In this document: positions 1 to 5,974 of the stretch, piece by piece
How positions within the stretch are numbered: position 1 is the stretch's first letter
Layout of the letters: the number at the start of each line of letters is the position of its first letter
Assembly (NCBI GenBank): GCA_013041835.1
Contig: JABDRH010000603.1
Span: 1 to 7,598, forward strand
Length of the DNA stretch: 7,598 nt
Origin: Desulfatitalea sp.
GTDB taxonomy: Bacteria > Desulfobacterota > Desulfobacteria > Desulfobacterales > Desulfosarcinaceae
Direction of reading: 5' to 3'
The notes under the pieces: generated by a model
What the model was told of the DNA's origin: nothing
Database searches by the model: none
The model's input: only the letters and a program-made list of their open reading frames with translations
Program-made: the position numbers and the translations under genes

Positions 1-1112
1 GGTTCGGACACCGACTCGCCCATAAGCCGATGCAGGCGCGCCAGGTAGCGGGTGCCGGCATAAATGGCGTCCTTGACCGAGAGCCGGTTTTTCAGCCCCA
101 ATGTCTTGGCGGTCTCAAGGGTGAGCATCATGATGCCACGCACGCCGGTGAAGCTTTTGGCCCCGGGATCCCAATGGGACTCCTGGTAGGCCTGGGCCGC
201 CACCAACTGCCAATCGACGCCATACATCTTGGCAGCCTCTTCGAAGTGGCCCTGGTACTTGGGCAGCCGTTGGGTGATACGGCGGCGGTAACGCGCCATG
301 TCTACATAGTCAAAATCTTCCAAATGACTGTAATAATGGGATTTTAATCCTTTTAACGCATCCTGGGTGGCGGCTTCGGCGAACCATTGCGTGACGGCCC
401 GGTATAGCTGCCGGCTTTGCGGATTCATGGCCCAGCGCAGTTGTTGGGGCTCTCCGAGACTAAGATGGACCACCAGTTCGGGAAAAAAACGGCGGTTCAT
501 GGTGAGCATATTGGATTCCACCACGGTTAGCGGTATGGACCGGTTCCAGACCAGCCGAAGCATCTCCTCACTGCTGTATTCCGACAAGGTTTGCCAGGAG
601 ATGCCCTGTTCTTCACCCCTGGCCGCGAGGAGCACCTCCAGGACCGCGCTGCTGCCGGCGACCCACATGGGCATGTCGGCCAGATCCTGCAAATTTGCAA
701 TACGGGGGCCGCCGCGACGGCCCACCACCTGTTTGCGGACCCTGAGGTAACCCGGCCCCAAGGTGACCAGCTTGGCCGCCGACCGGCCAAAAGGCACGCC
801 CGCGGCAATGAGATCGGCATCCCCCCGCCGCAGCGCCGCGACCATTTCGGCCTCGTCTTCGATGACCAGCGGCCGCAGCTTGACGCCCAGATGGTCCGCA
901 AACGCCTCGGCCAGTTCGTACTCGAAACCGGCCTGGCCGTATGCGGCCTCGTAGTAGCACGTCGCATTATTGCGCGTAATAACGATCAATTCACCGCGAG
1001 CGCGAATGGCTTCCAGATCATCGCGCACCAACGTCTGGTTGCAGCCCCCCATGAGCAGAGCAATGCCGAGCATACCCGCAGCATATTGGACTTTCTTAAC
1101 AATTCCAGTCAT
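1..1112 (-). CDS. mltF: Membrane-bound lytic murein transglycosylase F-like protein (3' end cut off by window edge)
   Basis: Conceptual translation from an ATG at 1112 gives 370 uninterrupted codons running off the left edge. The N-terminus is basic and then hydrophobic (residues 6-23), ending in LLMGGC with Cys24: a signal peptide with an imperfect lipobox, so probably an exported lipoprotein. Residues about 37-265 resemble a family 3 solute-binding domain (RGELIVITRNN, YEAAYGQAGFEYELAEAFA, DADLIAAGVPF). Residues from about 285 are an SLT domain: QESHW with Glu311 as the likely catalytic acid, then TGVRGIMMLT and AGTRYLARL. This two-domain order and the motif spacing are those of MltF, which cleaves peptidoglycan glycan strands to 1,6-anhydromuropeptides in the periplasm. 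The C-terminal part of the SLT domain lies outside the window. The start is supported by a weak CAGG 8 nt upstream. It is separated from the upstream SulP gene by a terminator, so it is probably its own transcription unit. Confidence 0.88.
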   Translation of the reverse strand, partial: MTGIVKKVQYAAGMLGIALLMGGCNQTLVRDDLEAIRARGELIVITRNNATCYYEAAYGQAGFEYELAEAFADHLGVKLRPLVIEDEAEMVAALRRGDADLIAAGVPFGRSAAKLVTLGPGYLRVRKQVVGRRGGPRIANLQDLADMPMWVAGSSAVLEVLLAARGEEQGISWQTLSEYSSEEMLRLVWNRSIPLTVVESNMLTMNRRFFPELVVHLSLGEPQQLRWAMNPQSRQLYRAVTQWFAEAATQDALKGLKSHYYSHLEDFDYVDMARYRRRITQRLPKYQGHFEEAAKMYGVDWQLVAAQAYQESHWDPGAKSFTGVRGIMMLTLETAKTLGLKNRLSVKDAIYAGTRYLARLHRLMGESVSE

Positions 1113-1166
1113 TACAGAAACCTGCCATCCCATTTCCATCATTGCCAATGCTAAGCAAAGCCAAGC

Positions 1167-1195
1167 ACCATACTTTGCATCGCTTCCCATAACAA
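1167..1195 (-). promoter_or_regulatory. Candidate sigma70-like promoter for mltF
   Basis: On the minus strand TTGTTA (1195-1190) and TATGGT (1172-1167) are separated by exactly 17 nt. Each hexamer matches the sigma70 consensus at 4 of 6 positions. It would start transcription near 1160, leaving a leader of about 48 nt before the ATG at 1112. It overlaps the T-tract of the preceding terminator, as expected for compact tandem genes. This is motif matching only and is weak. Confidence 0.3.
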
Positions 1196-1222
1196 GCAAA
1201 AAGAGCGCCATGCGGCTGGCGC
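1191..1222 (-). terminator. Rho-independent terminator downstream of the SulP gene
   Basis: On the minus strand a perfect 6-bp stem GCGCCA / TGGCGC (1222-1217 and 1210-1205) with loop GCCGCA is followed by TCTTTTTGCTTGTT (1204-1191). The stem is GC-rich and the T-tract begins directly after it. It lies about 145 nt beyond the SulP stop codon and upstream of mltF, so it would separate the two transcription units. The short stem suggests moderate efficiency. Confidence 0.6.
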
Positions 1223-1366
1223 ATACCACGCAAATGGGATGTCTGATCTGAAATTATTCGCTTTTCGTTACCAATCCAGCGCCAATGCGTTAGTTCCAAA
1301 TCACAAAAATGAGAACTTATCGTGGCGACGGCAACCCTTTTTTGTCAGTCGGCCGACCAGTTTCGG

Positions 1367-3199
1367 CTATCGGTTGCGTGCTGTTCGAAAGGCAAGATCT
1401 GCACACGCATCATCAGCGCCAGGTGCTTGGGGAGCACCACGGCACTCATCGAAGATACGCGCCCGACAGGTCATGCAAACCTTGGCATCGAGTTGGCGGA
1501 ATACGCTGGCGATGGCGTCATACTCGGTGTGAAAAATCCGCTCGGGTTTGATCTCGGACAGAAAATCCCCCTGTTTCAAAAAACGATGGACATCGCGATT
1601 CAGGCGGCACAGGTAAAGCCGTTTGTTGATCTTTCCACGCCGTTGCGCCTCCTGGGTGAGCACCAGGGCGCCTGAAATGTCGATATAATTGACACCGTGA
1701 CCGACGAGAAGCAGGTGCCTGGGCGCATCGGCGTCCACCGCTTCAATGGCTTCCGAAACGTGGTTGGCCGCCCCGAAAAACAGTGATCCTTCCACACTGA
1801 CGATCACAAGCTGGGGGCATTCGGTAAGACCCTGCGCATCCGCCTCGGCCAACCGCCGCCTGGCGTCGGACGGATCCGGGGCCATGACCGAGACCGATGG
1901 ATGGGAGGCGCGCGTCAGGTAAATGGCCAGCGACAGGAACACGCCGGCATAGATGGCAAAATCGATCTTGAAAAACAAGGTGCCGCCGAAAGTGGTCAAC
2001 AGCACCACTGTGTCGGGCCTGCTGGTTTTGACAATCTCCTTGATATGGGGGAAGTCGATGAGCTTGAAGGCCACCACCAAAATCACCCCGCCCATGGCGG
2101 GCAGCGGCAGCCAGGCCGTGAGCGGTGCGACCAACCAGATGATGATGGAAAGAAAAAGCGCCGAAAAGATGCTGGCCATGGGCGTCTTGGCCCCGGTATC
2201 GTAGTTGAGTCCGGAGCGTGTAAACGATCCGGAGCTGGCGTAGGCGGAGAAAAAACTGCCGGCGATGTTGGAAAGCCCCTGGCCGATGAATTCCTGGCTG
2301 CCGTTGATGTGCTGGCTGGACCGCACCGCCATGGAGCGTGCGATGGACAGCGCTTCGATGAGTCCCAGCAGTGCGATGGCCAGAGCGCCGGGCGCCGTAT
2401 CACGAATCGTGTCCAGACTGAAATCCGGAGAGGATAACGGCGGTAACTGCGCCGGCAGGCGACCCAGCAAGCGCACGCCGTTTGCCTGGCCGTCCAGTGC
2501 GAGGCTGACCAGGCTTCCCGCGACCAACGCGATGAGCAGTCCGGGCCACCGCGGCCGGTATGTCTTCAACACCCAGGCGCAAACCAGCGTGGAAAGCGCC
2601 ACCGCCAATTCGAATAGATTGGTATCGCCGCTGAATTTTAGGATGAACGTCCAGCTTGCCAAAAAGGACAAGCCATTGGGGATCGGAATTCCCAACGCGT
2701 GCTTGATCTGGCTTGTGGCGATCAAACATGCGGCCCCGGCAGTGAACCCGACAATCACCGAGTGGGAAACAAAATTGATCAACGTGCCGAGACGGGCCAG
2801 ACCGAATACCAGTTGAAAACAACCCGCGACGAACGTCAGGGTCAGCGCCAGGCGTAGGTACTCGGCCGTCCCCGGCGCCACCCTGGGGCTGAGCGTGGTG
2901 TAAACGATGATGGACAGAGCCGTTGTGGGGCCCGAAACCAAGTGCCAGGACGAGCCGAAAAGCGCCGCCACAATCACGGGAACAATGGCCGCATACAAAC
3001 CGTACTCGGCCGGCAACCCCGCAATCATGGCAAAGGAGACCCCCTGGGGCAGCACAATAAACGCGCCCGTCAGGCCTGCGATCAGGTCCGCCTTCAAGGT
3101 GCCGCGGTCAACCTTGTTTCGCCACTGGAAAAATGCAAGCCGGTGGCGCCAAAGGGGTTGCCGAAGTGCCGGCAGCACGTTTTTGATGTTCTGTATCAT
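1367..3199 (-). CDS. SulP family inorganic anion transporter with STAS domain
   Basis: With the ATG at 3199 the product is 610 residues, the usual length for bacterial SulP permeases (sulfate, bicarbonate or other anions). The membrane domain spans about residues 30-430. It begins with ADLIAGLTGAFIVLPQGVSF and GLPAEYGLYAAIVPVIVAAL, contains the typical GSFTRSGLNYDTGAKT segment (about 324-339), and has many hydrophobic helices. A cytoplasmic STAS domain follows (about 450-575), with GSLFFGAANHV and the IDISGA loop whose Ser509 is where anti-sigma-antagonist-like STAS domains carry a phosphorylatable Ser. After it comes a tail CMTCRARIFDEC (Cys575, 578, 586), a possible metal or redox site. The same frame stays open upstream to a TTG at 3349, but those 50 residues do not look like SulP and lack a ribosome-binding site. 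The ATG at 3199 also lacks a clear one, so the start is uncertain. Sulfate is the plausible substrate in a sulfate reducer, but this is inference. Confidence 0.92.
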   Translation of the reverse strand: MIQNIKNVLPALRQPLWRHRLAFFQWRNKVDRGTLKADLIAGLTGAFIVLPQGVSFAMIAGLPAEYGLYAAIVPVIVAALFGSSWHLVSGPTTALSIIVYTTLSPRVAPGTAEYLRLALTLTFVAGCFQLVFGLARLGTLINFVSHSVIVGFTAGAACLIATSQIKHALGIPIPNGLSFLASWTFILKFSGDTNLFELAVALSTLVCAWVLKTYRPRWPGLLIALVAGSLVSLALDGQANGVRLLGRLPAQLPPLSSPDFSLDTIRDTAPGALAIALLGLIEALSIARSMAVRSSQHINGSQEFIGQGLSNIAGSFFSAYASSGSFTRSGLNYDTGAKTPMASIFSALFLSIIIWLVAPLTAWLPLPAMGGVILVVAFKLIDFPHIKEIVKTSRPDTVVLLTTFGGTLFFKIDFAIYAGVFLSLAIYLTRASHPSVSVMAPDPSDARRRLAEADAQGLTECPQLVIVSVEGSLFFGAANHVSEAIEAVDADAPRHLLLVGHGVNYIDISGALVLTQEAQRRGKINKRLYLCRLNRDVHRFLKQGDFLSEIKPERIFHTEYDAIASVFRQLDAKVCMTCRARIFDECRGAPQAPGADDACADLAFRTARNR

Positions 3200-3394
3200 A
3201 GGCCAGGATGTGTTGCGTTCTTGTTGTCCGTCTCGCAAACATAAGGGACTTATCACCCTTTTTGGGTTATCAATCCGCAACTTCCTTGTATCACCAGCCT
3301 GGCGGGGCGTCCATTCCATTTGTTCGATATAAATCGATAGCCGCGACAATAGCTTGTACTGCTGAGTTGTACCTTGATGTAAGCAAATTCATCA
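3200..3394. other. Intergenic leader between activator gene and SulP gene
   Basis: This 195-bp gap should carry the SulP promoter and leader, but I find no convincing -35/-10 or -24/-12 pair reading towards SulP. It contains a perfect 5-4-5 palindrome TCGAT-ATAA-ATCGA at 3324-3337 and a small hairpin ACCC-TTTTT-GGGT at 3255-3267. No clear terminator follows the activator stop codon at 3395, so readthrough from the activator into SulP is possible. Confidence 0.4.
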
Positions 3395-4723
3395 TCATTG
3401 CGGCGTGACGATGCCGAGGCGCCGCATCTTGCGGCGCAGTGTATTCTTGTCGATGCCCAACTCCTTTGCCGTGACCATCCGCTTCCAGTCGTTGCGCGTC
3501 AAGGCCTTGATGATCGATACTCTTTCGATCTCCTTGAGCGATGCGCCTTGCAGGGGGATGTCCTGCGCGCTTGCCGGTTGAAGGCTGTCCGGCAGGTGGG
3601 CGGTGCGAATCATCGATTCCGTGCACAGCACGAAAGCATGTTCCATGGCATTTTCCAGTTCACGGATGTTGCCCGGCCAATCGTGGCGCATCAGGGCCGT
3701 CATGGCGCCTTGATCGAGCCCCAAAACCTGCTTGCCCTTGGTGGCGTTGAAGTGATCGATGAAATGATCCACCAGCAGCGGGATGTCCTCTTTTCTTTCC
3801 CTCAACGGCGGCAATGCAATCTTCATCACGTTGATGCGATAGTATAAATCTTCGCGAAAACGGCTTTGACGGACCAGTTGCAGCAGGTCGCGATGGGTGG
3901 CCGCGATGATGCGCGCATTGCTGCGCTCCGGCGTGGTGGCGCCCAAAGGCTCGTAGACGCGGTCCTGTAGCACACGCAGCAGCCGCACCTGAACGGCCGG
4001 CGATATGTCACCGATTTCATCCAGAAAAATCGTACCCCCCCGGGCCATGGCAAACCGGCCCTTCTTATCCTTCTTGGCATCGGTGAAAGCGCCGGCTTTG
4101 TAGCCGAACAGTTCCGATTCAATCAGGGCGTCCGGCAGGGCGCCGCAATTGACCGCGACAAAGGGTGCTTTGCGCCGCCGGCTGTGGTTGTGGACGGCCA
4201 TGGCCAAAAACTCCTTGCCGGTTCCTGTAGCGCCGGCAATCAGCAACGTGCTGTCGCTGTCGGCGATTTGGGGTAAAATGGCGAAGTTGCGCAACATCTG
4301 TGCGTTCTTGCTGATGACGTCTTCAAAGGAGTATTTGCTGCGATACGCTTTTTTCAGCGCGCTGATGGCGGTCAAGTCCCGGAATGTCTCCACACCGCCG
4401 ATGACGTTGCCGTCCGAGGCCCGCAACACCGCGGTATTGACACTAATGGGGATATGCCGCCCATCCGCGTTTTGGATGATCACGGGCATGTTGTTCAGGG
4501 GCACATTCCGGGACATGGTTTTGGCCAGGATACAGTCTTTGGCGCATAAATTGGTGCGAAAAATGTCGCTGCACCGTTTCCCGATGGCCGCTTTGCGTGA
4601 AAACCCCGTAATCCGTTCCGCGGCCCGGTTAAATGACATGATGCGCCATTGTTGATTGACCGTAAACACCCCCTCTTCAATGCTATCCAATATCACCTGG
4701 TAGTTTTTAAGAATCGATTGCAT
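3395..4723 (-). CDS. PAS domain-containing sigma54-dependent transcriptional activator (AAA+, Fis-type HTH)
   Basis: From the ATG at 4723 the product is 442 residues. A PAS sensor domain comes first (about 10-125, ILDSIEEGVFTVN through GGVETFRDLT), with three cysteines (Cys51, Cys60, Cys64; spacing C-x8-C-x3-C). The sigma54-interaction AAA+ domain follows (about 137-370): Walker A GATGTGKE at 164-171, an L1 loop reading GAFTDA at 211-216 instead of the canonical GAFTGA, Walker B GGTIFLDE at 229-236, the FREDLYYR arginine-finger region at about 289-296, and WPGNIRELENA near 349. A Fis-type helix-turn-helix ends the protein (about 397-440, AKELGIDKNTLRRKMRRLGI). There is no receiver domain, so control is by the PAS ligand or redox state rather than phosphorylation. 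The family remodels RNA polymerase-sigma54 by ATP hydrolysis from an upstream enhancer. It is transcribed divergently from usp-tmcD-tmcC, which has a sigma54-type promoter, so that operon is the likely target. The same frame also opens at an ATG at 4792 (465 residues), but that codon has no ribosome-binding site. Confidence 0.93.
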   Translation of the reverse strand: MQSILKNYQVILDSIEEGVFTVNQQWRIMSFNRAAERITGFSRKAAIGKRCSDIFRTNLCAKDCILAKTMSRNVPLNNMPVIIQNADGRHIPISVNTAVLRASDGNVIGGVETFRDLTAISALKKAYRSKYSFEDVISKNAQMLRNFAILPQIADSDSTLLIAGATGTGKEFLAMAVHNHSRRRKAPFVAVNCGALPDALIESELFGYKAGAFTDAKKDKKGRFAMARGGTIFLDEIGDISPAVQVRLLRVLQDRVYEPLGATTPERSNARIIAATHRDLLQLVRQSRFREDLYYRINVMKIALPPLRERKEDIPLLVDHFIDHFNATKGKQVLGLDQGAMTALMRHDWPGNIRELENAMEHAFVLCTESMIRTAHLPDSLQPASAQDIPLQGASLKEIERVSIIKALTRNDWKRMVTAKELGIDKNTLRRKMRRLGIVTPQ

Positions 4724-4728
4724 GCGCG

Positions 4729-4733
4729 CCTCC
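4729..4733 (-). promoter_or_regulatory. Ribosome-binding site that decides the activator start
   Basis: On the minus strand GGAGG lies 5 nt before the ATG at 4723. The in-frame ATG codons at 4792 and 4735 have no comparable Shine-Dalgarno sequence, which favours the 442-residue form starting directly before the PAS domain. Confidence 0.6.
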
Positions 4734-4799
4734 ATGACCGGTTGTGCCGTCACTATAGTCCTGTTTTCATGATGGGTGCAAACGGTTTCCATCTATCAA

Positions 4800-4815
4800 A
4801 TATTGGGAACAATAT
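4800..4815. promoter_or_regulatory. Palindromic candidate enhancer/operator site
   Basis: ATATTG-GGAA-CAATAT is a perfect 6-4-6 inverted repeat. It lies about 130-150 bp upstream of the transcription start predicted from the sigma54 promoter at 4922-4937, the usual distance for an upstream activating sequence. It is also within about 90 bp of the activator's own start, so it could serve autoregulation as well. That the neighbouring activator is the protein that binds it is inference. Confidence 0.45.
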
Positions 4816-4885
4816 GCACCGGCCCGAAATCAATTGGCCGAAACGGCATTGAAAGCGGCGAGCATTGTATACGGCTGTTATTTAT

Positions 4886-4899
4886 GTGAATCGATCCAC
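4886..4899. promoter_or_regulatory. Near-perfect 14-bp palindrome upstream of the sigma54 promoter
   Basis: GTGAATCGATCCAC is palindromic except for one mismatched pair (positions 4 and 11). With its flanks it reads TGTGA-N6-CCACT, a loose match to CRP/FNR-family sites (TGTGA-N6-TCACA). It sits 22 bp upstream of the -24 element. The function is unknown and the match to a known regulator class is weak. Confidence 0.3.
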
Positions 4900-4921
4900 T
4901 TTTAATTTGCGGCGCAGGTAT

Positions 4922-4937
4922 GGGCATCTGATTTGCA
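4922..4937 (+). promoter_or_regulatory. Sigma54 (-24/-12) promoter of the usp-tmcD-tmcC operon
   Basis: GGGCATCTGATTTGCA fits the sigma54 consensus TGGCACG-N4-TTGCA. The invariant GG (4923-4924) and GC (4935-4936) are separated by exactly 10 nt, and the -12 box TTGCA is perfect. Mismatches are at the first base and the last two bases of the -24 box. Transcription would begin near 4948, giving a leader of about 60 nt before the ATG at 5009. A gene for a sigma54 activator lies directly opposite, which strengthens the call. Confidence 0.7.
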
Positions 4938-4995
4938 ATCCAGGAAATTCCAGAACATCGATCATGCCACGTTGAAACCATTGCCTTAAAAGGCA

Positions 4996-5001
4996 GGGAG
5001 G
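4996..5001 (+). promoter_or_regulatory. Strong ribosome-binding site of the universal stress protein gene
   Basis: GGGAGG with a 7-nt spacer to the ATG at 5009 fixes this start. Confidence 0.75.
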
Positions 5002-5008
5002 AACCGTC

Positions 5009-5974
5009 ATGTTTAAAAAAATCTTGTTTGCCACCACCGCCTCCCCGACCTGTGATGATGCCGCGAAAGTCGCCTTCGATCTCGCCAAGAAGTATAGCGC
5101 CTGCCTCTATGTTTTCCACGTGTTCGGCATTCCGACACGCGGAGCGAGCCAGTTCGTCATGGATGTCCGCACCGGCGAAGAAGAAAGCAATGATGCGGAT
5201 TACATGGCATGGGTGAAAGAAGAGATGAAAAACACCTATGCCGCCCGCATGGAAGGGATGGACAACGTCCGGATGGATTGTACGGTGGGCGCCCCTCATA
5301 GTGAAATTCTTCGCAAAGCCCGCAAGGAAGATGTGGACCTGATGATCATGGGCGCCCATACCCGGCAGGATGATGTGGGCGCCTATCGCTATCGGCAGAT
5401 CGTGGGCAGCACCATGCAGCGGGTGGCGCGCGGCGCGCGCTGCCCCGTGTTGATTGTGAGCCGGCCGTGCAACACTTGTTTCTGGTACTTCAACCACATC
5501 ATTTTCGGCACCGATTTCTCCAAGGCTTCCATGGCGGCGTTTCAGTTCGCCTACCACACGGCCAAGGCCATCGGCAGCAAGCTTTATCTGTTTCACGCCG
5601 TTGATTTGTCCCAGGCCGGTTACGGCCGCGCGGCCGGTCAGGAGGATATCGAGCGCCAGATTGACCAGGCGCGCCAAAAGATCGAGTCCCTCTACGTTTC
5701 GCGCATGAAGGATTTTGATAATTTCGAGATCGAAGTGTGGGAGGGGATCCCGCACATCGAGATTCTGAAGTTCTCCCGTGAAAAAAGCGCCGATCTGATC
5801 GTCATGGCCCATCACACCCGGGAAGTCGATCCTGAAAAAGCCCTGCTGGGCAGCACGGTCGAACAGGTGGTGCTGCGCTCGGCATGCCCGGTGATCAGCG
5901 TCAACCGGCAAGACAAGGTGGCCGGTCCCGGGACCGAGGAGACGGCCGGCAGACAGGCGGAGGCGGTGCGATGA
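5009..5974 (+). CDS. Tandem-domain universal stress protein (UspA family)
   Basis: The 321-residue product has two Usp domains in a row. Domain 1 (about 1-152) runs from FKKILFATTASPTCDDAAKV to GSTMQRVARGARCPVLIV. Domain 2 (about 160-300) runs from NHIIFGTDFSKASMAAFQFA to GSTVEQVVLRSACPVISV. A short hydrophilic tail follows. Single Usp proteins are about 140-150 residues, so this is the double form, which can fold as an internal dimer. The family's nucleotide-binding signature G-x2-G-x9-G-S/T is degenerate: domain 1 has GAHT with an insertion of about five residues before GS (133-134), and domain 2 has AHHT before GS (281-282). ATP binding is therefore uncertain. The linker holds CNTC (Cys154, Cys157), a possible redox or metal pair. 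No signal peptide is seen, so it is cytoplasmic. It heads the operon behind the sigma54 promoter, and its TGA overlaps the tmcD ATG, which suggests a partner or regulator role for the Tmc complex (inference). Confidence 0.93.
   Translation: MFKKILFATTASPTCDDAAKVAFDLAKKYSACLYVFHVFGIPTRGASQFVMDVRTGEEESNDADYMAWVKEEMKNTYAARMEGMDNVRMDCTVGAPHSEILRKARKEDVDLMIMGAHTRQDDVGAYRYRQIVGSTMQRVARGARCPVLIVSRPCNTCFWYFNHIIFGTDFSKASMAAFQFAYHTAKAIGSKLYLFHAVDLSQAGYGRAAGQEDIERQIDQARQKIESLYVSRMKDFDNFEIEVWEGIPHIEILKFSREKSADLIVMAHHTREVDPEKALLGSTVEQVVLRSACPVISVNRQDKVAGPGTEETAGRQAEAVR
5959..5963 (+). promoter_or_regulatory. Ribosome-binding site of tmcD inside the end of the stress gene
   Basis: GGAGG lies 7 nt before the ATG at 5971. 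Because it sits within the last codons of the upstream gene, translation of the two genes is likely coupled. It also rejects the longer in-frame start at 5884. Confidence 0.65.

Larger units (their letters stand above)
1126..1241. repeat. 10-bp perfect inverted repeat enclosing terminator and promoter
   Basis: CATCCCATTT at 1126-1135 is the exact reverse complement of AAATGGGATG at 1232-1241, with 96 bp between the arms. The enclosed segment holds the hairpin terminator and the candidate mltF promoter. The arms do not extend beyond 10 bp, because the next pair on either side mismatches. It could be chance, a long-range RNA pairing in the readthrough transcript, or a recombination site; no recombinase gene is visible nearby. 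Confidence 0.4.

Noticed and set aside
591..1154. A 187-codon plus-strand open frame across mltF
   Set aside because: It is antisense to clear solute-binding domain coding sequence and has no recognisable motifs or ribosome-binding site.
1096..1299. A 67-codon minus-strand open frame spanning the SulP-mltF gap
   Set aside because: It overlaps the mltF start in another frame, crosses the terminator and promoter, and has no recognisable features.
1901..2816. Two plus-strand open frames (178 and 183 codons) inside the SulP gene
   Set aside because: Both are antisense to conserved SulP membrane segments and show shadow-like composition.
3344..3383. GTAC-containing hairpin after the activator gene as a terminator
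   Set aside because: The stem is only 4 bp, AT-rich, has no T-tract, and is not convincing as a terminator.
4844..4866. GCATTG direct repeats in the divergent region as possible iterons
   Set aside because: Only two copies are seen, the unit is six bases and their spacing shows no pattern; chance is sufficient.
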